Notes: generated by a model from the letters alone, not told the origin. A DNA stretch of 41,772 nt from Candidatus Gastranaerophilales bacterium (GCA_947624265.1 CANQJQ010000003.1:1-41772); one strand, 5' to 3'; counted from the first letter of the stretch, positions 7,986 through 17,542 are shown. Numbers and translations: made by a program.

Positions 7986-8627
7986 ATGGATTCAGTATTA
8001 AGAGATTTAAGCCCGATATTACAGTTACTAATGGTAATGGCAATATTTTCACTGTTACCGTTTATGTTTGTATGTATGACAAGTTTTATGCGTTATGCAA
8101 TAGTATTCGGATTTTTAAAGCAGGCTCTGGGGGCGCAGCAGATTCCTCCCGCCATTGTACTTGTCGGTTTATCAATAATATTGACTTTCTATACGATGGG
8201 ACCTGTTTTTCAACAAATGTACGAACTCGGTTCTAAACCTTATGAAAAGGACGGCTCTATTGTTATGGCATTGACGGAAGGCTCAAAACCCTTGAAAGAA
8301 TTTATGCTGAAACAGACAAGAGAAAAAGACCTCGCATTTTTTGTACAATTATCAAGAAAAGAAGCACCCGCATCAATTGAAGATGTTACCATCTGGGAGG
8401 TTGCTCCCGCATATATATTGAGCGAATTAAAAACAGCTTTTGAAATAAGCTTTATTATATTTGTACCGTTTATAGTCTTGGACTTGGTAATAGCGAACGT
8501 ACTGTTGGCATTAGGTATGTTCATGCTGTCGCCCACAATTATATCCTTGCCGTTTAAACTGCTGATATTTATTGCCGTGGACGGATGGGGCTTGATTGTA
8601 AACGGTTTGGTCGGAAGTTTTAATTAA
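7986..8627 (+). CDS. fliP: Flagellar/type III export protein FliP
   Basis: MTSFMRYAIVFGFLKQALGAQQIPPAIVLVGLSIILTFYTMGPV; FIIFVPFIVLDLVIANVLLALGMFMLSPTIISLPFKLLIFIAVDGWGLIVNGLV. Confidence 0.95.
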   Translation: MDSVLRDLSPILQLLMVMAIFSLLPFMFVCMTSFMRYAIVFGFLKQALGAQQIPPAIVLVGLSIILTFYTMGPVFQQMYELGSKPYEKDGSIVMALTEGSKPLKEFMLKQTREKDLAFFVQLSRKEAPASIEDVTIWEVAPAYILSELKTAFEISFIIFVPFIVLDLVIANVLLALGMFMLSPTIISLPFKLLIFIAVDGWGLIVNGLVGSFN

Positions 8628-8636
8628 GGATAAATT

Positions 8637-9134
8637 ATGGAAATATTAATAGAATATCTTGCAAAAGGACTAATGACAATGCTGATGATAGCGATGCCAT
8701 GTGTATTGGTAGCGGCAGCAATCGGTCTTGTTGTCGGTATCCTGCAAGCGGTAACTCAGGTTCAGGAACAAACTATAGCCGCAGCACCTAAGATATTTGC
8801 GGTATTCTTAACTATAATTATTTTGGGAACAGGCTATATTAAACTTTTATCCAACTTCTTTAATGAAGGAGCTTCCATTGCCTTTGATGTAATCCCAAAA
8901 TCCGACGATTTTGTGCTTCCCGAAGGATATTACAATTATACGAAGCCGTTTATAGATGAAATGAAAACGGATGTAAAAAAAGATATGATTCCGATGAACA
9001 GAATACTTAATAATGCAACCAAACCGCAAGGAATAAACGAAAGTGATAAATTTAATTTCTTAAGAAACGGAGCAAAAGAAATCCCGACACCTAACCTTGC
9101 CGAAAGAAAAAGAATAATGGAAAATAAACGCTGA
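8637..9134 (+). CDS. fliQ: Flagellar/type III export protein FliQ with long C-terminal extension
   Basis: AKGLMTMLMIAMPCVLVAAAIGLVVGILQAVTQVQEQTIAAAPKIFAVFLTIIILG; located between fliP and fliR. Confidence 0.9.
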   Translation: MEILIEYLAKGLMTMLMIAMPCVLVAAAIGLVVGILQAVTQVQEQTIAAAPKIFAVFLTIIILGTGYIKLLSNFFNEGASIAFDVIPKSDDFVLPEGYYNYTKPFIDEMKTDVKKDMIPMNRILNNATKPQGINESDKFNFLRNGAKEIPTPNLAERKRIMENKR

Positions 9135-9916
9135 TGCTGGACGCTATATTAAACGAATTTCCGAAAATATTTCCAGAAATTAATAATGCAATAGCTGCAG
9201 GCATACCCATATTTGCCCGCACGGCAGGCTTAATGAGAGCAACTCCCTTCTTAAACAGAAGCGAAGTACCCATGATAGCTAAAGTCGGCTTTACTTTTAT
9301 TTTTACGGTCATATTAACAATGCTTTTAAAACCGGGACCTATGCCCTCTAACGTATCTTTACCGATAGTTATAATATTAAATTATTTATGCGGAGCTTTA
9401 ATAGGTTATATTGTAAATTGCATAATTTCAGCCGTAGAAAGCGGAGGAGATATGATAAACATGCAGCAGGGTGTATCTTCCGCAACAATTATGGATCCTT
9501 CAACATCATCTCAAGTTTCTATTATGGGAAGGTTGTTCAGCTTGTTAGGCTTAATTATTTTTCTAGAAATAGGCGGTGCATACTGGACATTTAATGCTTT
9601 TATCAGAAGTTTTGAAATTTTCCCGATATATTCAGCTTTAGTGCCCATTGATGAAATAGTTAATATGCCTTATCTGGTAAAAATTACGTCAAATGTTTTA
9701 TATATAGGTTTACAGATAGCATCACCCGTTTTGCTTGCAACATTAGGGCAGGATATAATTCTGGGTATTATTTCCAAAACTGCACCTCAGGTTAACGTAT
9801 TTCAAATGAGTTTCTTATTTAAACCGTGCTTGGGTTCCGCAATATTAATCGTAATACTGCCTTCCGTTTTTGATGCAATTAATGATTTCTATCTGTCGTT
9901 TGCTAATATTTTTTAA
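9134..9916 (+). CDS. fliR: Flagellar/type III export protein FliR
   Basis: FARTAGLMRATPFLNRSEVPMIAKVGFTFIFTVIL; multi-TM; follows fliQ. Confidence 0.92.
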   Translation: MLDAILNEFPKIFPEINNAIAAGIPIFARTAGLMRATPFLNRSEVPMIAKVGFTFIFTVILTMLLKPGPMPSNVSLPIVIILNYLCGALIGYIVNCIISAVESGGDMINMQQGVSSATIMDPSTSSQVSIMGRLFSLLGLIIFLEIGGAYWTFNAFIRSFEIFPIYSALVPIDEIVNMPYLVKITSNVLYIGLQIASPVLLATLGQDIILGIISKTAPQVNVFQMSFLFKPCLGSAILIVILPSVFDAINDFYLSFANIF

Positions 9917-9925
9917 ATAAAATTT

Positions 9926-10168
9926 TTAATTAAAATAATCGCAAATCAGTTCTTTTTTATTTTGTTTAACTTTCTTAATAATTTTAGATAGGAAAGAGGG
10001 TTCTTTGTGCAATAATTTATCTCTTAAAATAGCTTTTTCCACTAACAATTTATTAAAAGATTCATTTAAAGCCGGTTTTTCATCCGACAAATGCGGTTTA
10101 ATTGTATTTAGCCTTAACTTGCACATTCTTATAGACTCTTTTATTTCTTCCTGTTTATTTTTATTCAT
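9926..10168 (-). CDS. Hypothetical protein, 80 aa
   Basis: ORF; coiled-coil-like charged sequence. Confidence 0.4.
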   Translation of the reverse strand: MNKNKQEEIKESIRMCKLRLNTIKPHLSDEKPALNESFNKLLVEKAILRDKLLHKEPSFLSKIIKKVKQNKKELICDYFN

Positions 10169-10361
10169 AAAGTAATTGTCCTAATTATGTGATGACCATT
10201 ATTTCCTGACAAATTTATAATAATCAATTTTTTTTAAAATTCATTCCTCTAAAAAGTTTAAAATGATATTTCAAATGTAAACTTTTATTGTATTTTTTTT
10301 AAAATAAATTCATATAAATAATGGTATACTATATTAATAAAACAGAAAAAATGAGGAAAAT

Positions 10362-11087
10362 ATGGAAAATAACGTAATATGTGTAAAATGGGGAACAAAG
10401 TTCGGACCTGAATACGTAAACAGATTATATAAAATGGTGGAAAAAAACCTTACCATACCGCACAGATTTGTTTGTTTAACAAATGAACCCGAAGGTATAG
10501 ATAAAGAAATAGAAGTAAGACCGTTTTTTACGCTTGATGATTCAGGACTGCCGGAAAAAGCTTGGAAAAAACTCGGGCTGTTTACGGATAAGCTTGCCGA
10601 CATTGAGGGCAGAGCTTTATTTTTGGATTTGGATGTTGTTATTCTTAAAAATATAGATGATTTTTTCAAAGTTGAAGGGGAATTTGTAATTATTAAAGAT
10701 TGGGATTTTAAGAAAGATATTATAGGAAATTCCTCTGTTTTCAGATTTGAAGTTAACAAACATAAGGATATTATTGAAAACTTTTATAAAGAAGGAAAAG
10801 ATATAAGAAAAAGATACAGAAATGAACAAGCTTTTCTTTCTTATCAAATGTATAAAAAAGGAATTCTTTCATATTGGGATAAAAGCTGGTGCGTAAGTTT
10901 TAAGAGAAATTGCCTAAGAAGATTTCCGCTTAATTATTTCCAAGTACCGAAAGAACCAAAAGATGCAAAAATATTAGTTTTTCATGGAAGACCAAACCCC
11001 GAGCAGGCTTATGAAGGTTTTATGGGTAAGGGGGGTTTAAGATACGTTAAACCTACCAAATGGCTTGATAAATATTGGGAAAAATAA
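10362..11087 (+). CDS. Glycosyltransferase-like protein
   Basis: VICVKWGTKFGPEYVNRLYKMVEKNLTIPHRFVCLTNEPEGI...ALFLDLDVVILKNIDDFF (DLD metal-binding-like motif). Confidence 0.8.
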   Translation: MENNVICVKWGTKFGPEYVNRLYKMVEKNLTIPHRFVCLTNEPEGIDKEIEVRPFFTLDDSGLPEKAWKKLGLFTDKLADIEGRALFLDLDVVILKNIDDFFKVEGEFVIIKDWDFKKDIIGNSSVFRFEVNKHKDIIENFYKEGKDIRKRYRNEQAFLSYQMYKKGILSYWDKSWCVSFKRNCLRRFPLNYFQVPKEPKDAKILVFHGRPNPEQAYEGFMGKGGLRYVKPTKWLDKYWEK

Positions 11088-11180
11088 AAGTATGTAAACT
11101 TTTATATTCTTATTTTTACAATAATAAAAAAATGGGTATATAATAATAAATACAAAATTACTCTTAATACGGTAGCAATC

Positions 11181-13091
11181 GTGGGAATATTTTCAGGTTT
11201 TAAAGATTTACTAGGGCAGATTAACAGAATAGACGGGGCTGTTTATACTCAAGGACGAGATTTTGCTGATGTTTATGCCAGAAATATTGCCTTGGAAGAA
11301 GAAATTGCAGTCCGTACAAAAGAACTTGAACAAGCTAATCAAACAATTCTAACTTTAAACAGCGTCTGGGATATGATGAATTCTTCTCAGCCGTTATCAA
11401 GTTTGCTTGATAAAATTGTGAGTATTTTGCATGATGATATGGGTTACGTTTATACGGCTATTTTAAAACTGAATAGGGATGAAAATGGGAATGAATACTT
11501 TTCAATTATGTCTTCTTCGGAAGATAAACTGGTTGGAAGTATTTTTTCCTTAATTAATGAAAATCTGCAGACGTATAAAATACCTTATATAGAAAATTCA
11601 ATAATAGAAAAAGCGCTCCAAGAAGGTCAAATAAGCTCAACTCCTGATATGAAGGGCGTATTAAACATGTTTTTTCCGATGCTCAATGAAGAACAGTTAA
11701 AAGAATATGTTTCTCAAATGATTACCAAAAGTGTAATTATTGTACCTTTAAAAAGAGAGAAGCTTAATTACGGCTGTGTTGTTATAAGCTCACAAAGAGA
11801 GCTTACAAGCGATACGGAGGTAAACTTTTTATCCTTGTTCGCAAATCAAATAGAACTTGCTATAACGGTAGCAGGATTATTTGAAGAAGTAAAAAAACAA
11901 GCTATAACTGACCCTCTGACGGGTATTTATAACCGCAGATATTTTGAAGACAATATTGTAAAAGAAGCGGAAAGAGCTTTGAGATTAAAACAGCCTTTTT
12001 CCGTTATTTCAATGGATTTAGACTTTTTAAAGAAAATAAATGATACATACGGGCATCAATATGGTGATTTGGCTATAAAAACTATTGCAAATATAATGAA
12101 AAAAGAAGCCCGTTCAATAGATATTCCTGCAAGAATAGGCGGAGAAGAGTTCAACCTGCTTTTACCAGGCGTTGATTCAAACGGAGCTTATATAGCAGCG
12201 GAAAGAATAAGAAAATCAATAGAAAGTCAGGTTTTGGATACAATCGGAGGAATAACCGCCAGCATAGGTGTTGCTACGTTTTTAGAGCATTCAGACAGAA
12301 TAGATGAGCTTATTGAATTGGCTGATCAAGCTATGTATAAAGCTAAAATTAACGGACGTAATCAGGTTCAGGTTTCTCAAGGTCATAATACAAACCTTAA
12401 TTGGCAAAAATTGGCTATTGATGCATTTACGGATATCCTTGCAAAAAAACGCATCCCTGTTGATGAAAATTTTGCAAAAGAACTTATTCAAAAACTCAAT
12501 AGTTCTAAAATCAGCGAACAAAATACAAAAGATGTTTTATATTCAATAGTTGATATGATTTCTAAAACATATAATCAATCTTATAAAGAAGGTACTACAA
12601 AATCTAAATTACTACTTGCCGTTATGATTGCAAAAAAAATGCAATTATCCAAAGAGGACATTGATAAACTGCAATTGGCAATTTTATTATATGACATAGG
12701 AAATGTGATGATTCCGGAGGAAATTTATAATAAAAAAGAACCTTTAAATGACCATGAATATGAAATAATCAAACAGCATCCCGTAATTGCAGCAAGGGAA
12801 ATTTTAAAACCGATTTCAAATATTCAAGATATAATTCCGATAATAGAAGCTCATCATGAAAACTGGGACGGAAACGGTTATCCGAGCAGAAAATCAGGGA
12901 TTGAAATCCCAATAATGTCGCAAATAGTATTACTTGTTGATGCTTTTTATGCTATGACTCAAGACAGGCCTTATCGTAAAGCATATACTCTTGAACAGGC
13001 AGTTAATATTATAAAAGCTGATGCGGGTAAAAAATGGAATAAAGAATTAATTGATGATTTTATTTTTGTTCTAAAAAATGAATTAATTTAA
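11181..13091 (+). CDS. GAF-like/GGDEF diguanylate cyclase with degenerate C-terminal HD-GYP domain
   Basis: DPLTGIYNRRYFEDN, RSIDIPARIGGEEF; HHENWDGNGYPSRKSG; GTG start. Confidence 0.88.
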   Translation: MGIFSGFKDLLGQINRIDGAVYTQGRDFADVYARNIALEEEIAVRTKELEQANQTILTLNSVWDMMNSSQPLSSLLDKIVSILHDDMGYVYTAILKLNRDENGNEYFSIMSSSEDKLVGSIFSLINENLQTYKIPYIENSIIEKALQEGQISSTPDMKGVLNMFFPMLNEEQLKEYVSQMITKSVIIVPLKREKLNYGCVVISSQRELTSDTEVNFLSLFANQIELAITVAGLFEEVKKQAITDPLTGIYNRRYFEDNIVKEAERALRLKQPFSVISMDLDFLKKINDTYGHQYGDLAIKTIANIMKKEARSIDIPARIGGEEFNLLLPGVDSNGAYIAAERIRKSIESQVLDTIGGITASIGVATFLEHSDRIDELIELADQAMYKAKINGRNQVQVSQGHNTNLNWQKLAIDAFTDILAKKRIPVDENFAKELIQKLNSSKISEQNTKDVLYSIVDMISKTYNQSYKEGTTKSKLLLAVMIAKKMQLSKEDIDKLQLAILLYDIGNVMIPEEIYNKKEPLNDHEYEIIKQHPVIAAREILKPISNIQDIIPIIEAHHENWDGNGYPSRKSGIEIPIMSQIVLLVDAFYAMTQDRPYRKAYTLEQAVNIIKADAGKKWNKELIDDFIFVLKNELI

Positions 13092-13098
13092 AAAACTA

Positions 13099-13356
13099 CT
13101 ATTCTTCAATAGTAAATACTTGTTGTCCCGCTTCTTCCTTCATTGCGGTTTCAAGTAAAATATATGTCATATAAGCACCAAGTGCTACTGCTTTAGGGTC
13201 TAAATCCGTGTTTTGGGCAGCTTCAATAATAGCAGAATTAATTTCGGGATTTTCTTCTTTTATGTAATGAATCATTTTCTTTCGCCAAGAGTGTACATCT
13301 TGAAATATTTCCGCGAAACATAATGTTGATTGTTCTTGATTTACTATCGGAAGCAT
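13099..13356 (-). CDS. Hypothetical protein, 85 aa
   Basis: ORF with plausible start and no overlap with other genes. Confidence 0.45.
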   Translation of the reverse strand: MLPIVNQEQSTLCFAEIFQDVHSWRKKMIHYIKEENPEINSAIIEAAQNTDLDPKAVALGAYMTYILLETAMKEEAGQQVFTIEE

Positions 13357-13497
13357 TTTCTCTCTTCTTTCTTATGCTTATAGGATAACATTGATTAAAT
13401 ATTATATCAAGTAAAGTTTTTGTGAAATGTTTAGTTTCTTGACTTGGTTGTTTTTTAAGCCTAAAATATTTAAAGTCTTAATTTAAAAAGGGATTGT

Positions 13498-13956
13498 ATG
13501 AAGGAATTTGAAACTGATTATATAAAAAAATTAATTGATATAATGCAGAATAACGAGTTAACGGAAATTACTCTTGAGGATAAAAACCAATCTATAGTAA
13601 TTAAAGGTAACGGATTCAAACCTGTTATAAAGAACAAGGAAACGCAGGAAGAAAAGGTTGTTGAACTTGAAAAAGAGCCCGTTGAAGAAATACAACCTGC
13701 CGAAGAAAAGAAAAATCTTGTTCCCGTGGTGTCAAATATGATAGGTTTATTTTACTCGAAACCTTCTCCAAATGAAGACGCTTTTGTAAAAGTCGGAGAT
13801 AAAGTAAAAGAAGGTCAAGTTATCTGTATTATAGAAACAATAAAATTAATAAATAAGATTACGGCTGAATTTTCGGGCAAAGTTGCCGAAATTTGTATAG
13901 AAGACGGTAAACCTGTTGAATACGGTCAAGTAATGATGTATATAGAAAAAGATTAG
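13498..13956 (+). CDS. accB: Acetyl-CoA carboxylase biotin carboxyl carrier protein
   Basis: VSNMIGLFYSKPSPNEDAFVKVGDKVKEGQVICIIETIKLINKI; immediately upstream of accC. Confidence 0.9.
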   Translation: MKEFETDYIKKLIDIMQNNELTEITLEDKNQSIVIKGNGFKPVIKNKETQEEKVVELEKEPVEEIQPAEEKKNLVPVVSNMIGLFYSKPSPNEDAFVKVGDKVKEGQVICIIETIKLINKITAEFSGKVAEICIEDGKPVEYGQVMMYIEKD

Positions 13957-13968
13957 CGGTAAAAGAAT

Positions 13969-15324
13969 ATGTTTAAAAAAGTATTGATTGCAAACAGAGG
14001 CGAGGTAGCGGTAAGAATAATAAGAGCCTGCAGGGAAATAGGAATTCCAACGGTTGCAGTATACTCTCAGGCTGATGCAAATTCTCTGCATGTAAGTTTG
14101 GCAACGGAAGCATACTGTATAGGCCCGAATGAAAGTTCAAAGAGTTATTTAAATATACCTGCAATAATATCAGCAGCTTTGGTATCAGGAGCGGATGCAA
14201 TCCATCCCGGATACGGTTTTATGTCAGAAAGAGCTGATTTTGCCGAGATTTGTGCAGAACACAATATTAAATTTATAGGTCCATCACCTGAATCTATGCA
14301 ATTAATGGGCGATAAAGCAACAGCAAGAAAAACCATGGCATCTAAAAATGTACCTATCACCCCCGGGACCGGTATCATTACCGATATTGAAGAAGCCAAA
14401 AAAGCGGCTAAAGAGTTTGGTTACCCTGTTATTGTTAAAGCAACCGCAGGTGGTGGCGGTAAGGGTATGAGAGTTGCCAATAACGATGCAGAGCTTGAAC
14501 AAAATATTACTCTTTGCCGTCAGGAAGCTGAAAAGTTTTTCGGCAACCCTGATGTTTATATGGAAAAATATTTGGTAAATCCAAGACACATTGAGGTTCA
14601 AATTATTGCTGATAAATTCGGTAATGTAGTACATTTAGGCGAAAGAGACTGCTCTATCCAAAGAAGACATCAAAAGCTTGTGGAAGAAGCACCATCACCC
14701 GCAGTAAGCGAAGAAGTTCGTAAAAAATTAGGCGATGCTGCCATTAGAGCCGCTAAAGCAGCTAATTATGAAGGCGTTGGTACTATTGAATTCTTACTTG
14801 ATAAAGATAAAAATTTCTATTTTATGGAAATGAATACAAGACTTCAGGTAGAACATGGTATTTCCGAAATGATTTCTAACGTTGATATAGTCAGAGAGCA
14901 AATTAATATAGCGGCAGGAAACCCCTTATCATTTAAACAAGAAGATATTAAACTATACGGGCATGCAATAGAATGCCGTATTAATGCGGAGGATCCCGAC
15001 CGAAACTTCCTGCCCGCCCCTGGTGAAATCAACGGTTATATTCCTCCGGGAGGTTTCGGAGTCAGAGTTGATTCCCACGTTTATTCAGGCTATAAAATTC
15101 CGCCTTACTATGATTCTTTAATAAGTAAAGTTATGTGTTGGGCGCCTACGCGCGAAGAAGCAAGACGCAGAATGTACCGCGCTCTTAAAGAATATGTTAT
15201 TACCGGGGTAAAAACAACACTCCCCTTCTATCAGGAGCTTATTGAAGATGAAGTATTTATAAGCGGTAATTTTGATACGGGCTTTATGAATACCTACAAG
15301 CAAAATAAAGAAAAAGAGCAATAA
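13969..15324 (+). CDS. accC: Acetyl-CoA carboxylase biotin carboxylase subunit
   Basis: MFKKVLIANRGEVAVRIIRACREIGIPTVAVYSQAD... KATAGGGGKGMR... EMNTRLQVEH. Confidence 0.97.
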   Translation: MFKKVLIANRGEVAVRIIRACREIGIPTVAVYSQADANSLHVSLATEAYCIGPNESSKSYLNIPAIISAALVSGADAIHPGYGFMSERADFAEICAEHNIKFIGPSPESMQLMGDKATARKTMASKNVPITPGTGIITDIEEAKKAAKEFGYPVIVKATAGGGGKGMRVANNDAELEQNITLCRQEAEKFFGNPDVYMEKYLVNPRHIEVQIIADKFGNVVHLGERDCSIQRRHQKLVEEAPSPAVSEEVRKKLGDAAIRAAKAANYEGVGTIEFLLDKDKNFYFMEMNTRLQVEHGISEMISNVDIVREQINIAAGNPLSFKQEDIKLYGHAIECRINAEDPDRNFLPAPGEINGYIPPGGFGVRVDSHVYSGYKIPPYYDSLISKVMCWAPTREEARRRMYRALKEYVITGVKTTLPFYQELIEDEVFISGNFDTGFMNTYKQNKEKEQ

Positions 15325-15377
15325 ACCTAAATTAAAGTATTGTCTTAATTTTATTTGCGAGAGATTAAAATAAAAAA

Positions 15378-15406
15378 AGTAAAGGAGAGTTGAACTCTCC
15401 TTTACT
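15378..15406. terminator. Bidirectional intrinsic terminator-like hairpin between convergent accC and repeat-protein gene
   Basis: AGTAAAGGAGAGTT-G-AACTCTCCTTTACT, 14-nt arms, A-rich on the left flank. Confidence 0.75.
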
Positions 15407-15410
15407 TAAA

Positions 15411-16205
15411 TTAATTTTCATCATTTTCGGGTTTTACGACTGTTGTTATACCCAATAAAGCCTTAAAAAAGTCTTTTATTGAAGAACCTTTATCTTGTCC
15501 TGCTTTTACTGTACCAAAGGCTCCGCCTTCAGTCGCTCTATCTAAAAGTTCTTTAAAATTTTGTCCTGCTTTTACTGTACCAAAAGCTCCACCTTCAAGC
15601 GCTCTATCTACCAGTTCTTTAAAATTTTGTCCTGCTTCTACTGTACCAAAGGCTCCACCTTCAAGCGCTCTATCTACAAGTTCTTTAAAATTTTGTCCTG
15701 CTTCTACCGTGCCAAAGGCTCCGCCTTCAATCGCTCTATCTACAAGTTCTTTAAAATTTTGTCCTGCTTCTACCGTGCCAAAGGCTCCGCCTTCAAGCGC
15801 TCTATCTACAAGTTCTTTAAAATTTTGTCCTGCTTCTACTGTACTAAAGGCTCCGCCTTCAGTCGCTCTATCTAAAAGTTCTTTAAAATTTTGTCCTGCT
15901 TTTACTGTGCCAAAGGCTCCGCCTTCAAGCGCTCTATCTACGGCGTCCTCTAAAGCTGATCCTTCTGCACCTGCTTTTACTACTGCATTAGCTCCACCTA
16001 AAATTGCTCCTTTTACCGCATCCTCAAAAGCTGATCCTTCTGCACCTGCTTTTACTACACCAAGGGCGCCTGTAACTGCTCCTTCTACGGCATCCTCAAA
16101 AATAGGTTTTTCAGTTCCTTCATCCTCTTTGGGTGTATCAGTCTCTTGATTTTCTTGAGGTTTAACAACAGCTGATAATCCTATTAATTTTTCTACAAAA
16201 CTCAT
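15411..16205 (-). CDS. Tandem-repeat protein (22-aa units AGQNFKELVDRALEGGAFGTVE)
   Basis: 264-aa ORF with seven near-identical 22-aa repeats, two divergent N-terminal repeats, and similar terminal segments. Confidence 0.8.
   Translation of the reverse strand: MSFVEKLIGLSAVVKPQENQETDTPKEDEGTEKPIFEDAVEGAVTGALGVVKAGAEGSAFEDAVKGAILGGANAVVKAGAEGSALEDAVDRALEGGAFGTVKAGQNFKELLDRATEGGAFSTVEAGQNFKELVDRALEGGAFGTVEAGQNFKELVDRAIEGGAFGTVEAGQNFKELVDRALEGGAFGTVEAGQNFKELVDRALEGGAFGTVKAGQNFKELLDRATEGGAFGTVKAGQDKGSSIKDFFKALLGITTVVKPENDEN
15495..15956. repeat. Seven tandem 66-bp repeats inside the coding sequence
   Basis: ttgtcctgc recurs at 15495, 15561, 15627, 15693, 15759, 15825 and 15891 (exact 66-bp spacing). 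Confidence 0.95.
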
Positions 16206-16380
16206 AAAAATTTCCTTTCATTTTTTACAAGTTTAAAATCGGAAAGCAGGTGTAAAAACTTAAGTTTAAAATTATTTTTTTTTACAAAAATTAATAAATA
16301 TTATAAGTTTAATAATTTTCCGCAACTATAAACTAATTTCACTTTTTTGTTAAAATAATTATGAATAAGGACATAAAAAC

Positions 16381-17493
16381 ATGGAAGAAGTTAAGGGAAA
16401 ACAAAAGAAACCAATTATTAATTACATCAATGTCTTTAGAGGACTTGCAATTCTTTTAATACTTGCGGGACATACCCTGCAAATAGGGGCAAAAGGCAGC
16501 TGGGTAAATAATATTTCTTATGAAATATGGGCTGGCGGTACTGCTTTATTTATTTTTATTTCCGGATTTTTATTCCAGCATCTGTCTTATAAGTTTGAAT
16601 ATAAAAACTATATGCAAAAAAAATGGACAAATGTAATTATTCCATATATTTTAACAGCAATTCCGGGGATAATATTATGTTTTTGGATACCAAAAATCTA
16701 CGGCAACCCTTTTGAAGGGTTAAATCCGTTTTTACAGATAGGGGTTTTCCTTACTACAGGCAGAGTTCACAATGTTCCTGTTTGGTTTATACCAATGATT
16801 ATTATATTTTTTGTTATAAGTTTTTTACTTCTTTATTTGGAAAAAAAGAATATTTTATATAAGTTATTGCCCGTATTATTTTTGATTACACTTGTTATAC
16901 CAAGGTCGGATATAGAACCTGAGTGGGTTATAAATATGGACTACTGGCATAAATACTTGGCTTATATGGGTTATGTACTGAACGGATTTATACATTTTAC
17001 ATCTATGTATGTTTTTGGTATGTATTTATCCAAAAACAAAGATAAAATTGATATTTTCTACGATAAAAGACTTTTAATATTTGTTTTAATGATATTAACC
17101 GCAGGACTTGATGTTTATTTAAATCATAACAATATATATTTAAACGGAACAATATCTAAATTTTTCTTAACAGTTCTTGTTTTAGGATACTTAAAACATT
17201 ATGATGAACTTATAAAATCACACGAGAGAATAAATTCTTGGCTTGATGTAACCGCAAAATACAGCTTTGGACTGTTTTTTATCCATTGGTACTACGTATT
17301 TGCATTTAATAAACTTTTTAATATGCCAAAAGTACTGCCTGTCAATAGCTGTGGTCAGTTAATTTATTCCTCCGCTCTTGCCTCCTTAAGATACATATTT
17401 GTTTTAGCCGTAAGCTTTTTAACCTTATTTATTCTTAAAAAACTATTAAATAAATTAAAAATAGAAAAAACAAGAACTTTCATAGGGGTTTAA
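16381..17493 (+). CDS. Acyltransferase_3 family membrane acyltransferase
   Basis: INYINVFRGLAILLILAGHTLQIG; multi-TM; FGLFFIHWYYVF. Confidence 0.88.
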   Translation: MEEVKGKQKKPIINYINVFRGLAILLILAGHTLQIGAKGSWVNNISYEIWAGGTALFIFISGFLFQHLSYKFEYKNYMQKKWTNVIIPYILTAIPGIILCFWIPKIYGNPFEGLNPFLQIGVFLTTGRVHNVPVWFIPMIIIFFVISFLLLYLEKKNILYKLLPVLFLITLVIPRSDIEPEWVINMDYWHKYLAYMGYVLNGFIHFTSMYVFGMYLSKNKDKIDIFYDKRLLIFVLMILTAGLDVYLNHNNIYLNGTISKFFLTVLVLGYLKHYDELIKSHERINSWLDVTAKYSFGLFFIHWYYVFAFNKLFNMPKVLPVNSCGQLIYSSALASLRYIFVLAVSFLTLFILKKLLNKLKIEKTRTFIGV

Positions 17494-17542
17494 ATATTAT
17501 CTGATTTGTTAAATTATACCCTATAACTTCAACAGTATGAAA

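Noticed and set aside
10334-10759. Minus-strand ORFs 10334..10759 and 10617..10847
   Set aside because: Antisense to a clear glycosyltransferase; low-complexity shadow ORFs.
11030-11035. G6 run in glycosyltransferase 10362..11087 as another phase-variable tract
   Set aside because: Too short for frequent slippage and the ORF is intact through it.
15495-15956. CRISPR array
   Set aside because: Repeats are contiguous 66-bp coding units with no spacers and no cas genes nearby.
15561-16149. Long plus-strand ORFs opposite the tandem-repeat protein (15561..15875, 15709..16149)
   Set aside because: The 66-bp period is divisible by 3, so any stop-free frame in one unit stays open across the array; the minus-strand ORF has the signal-like start, flanking unique sequence and terminator.
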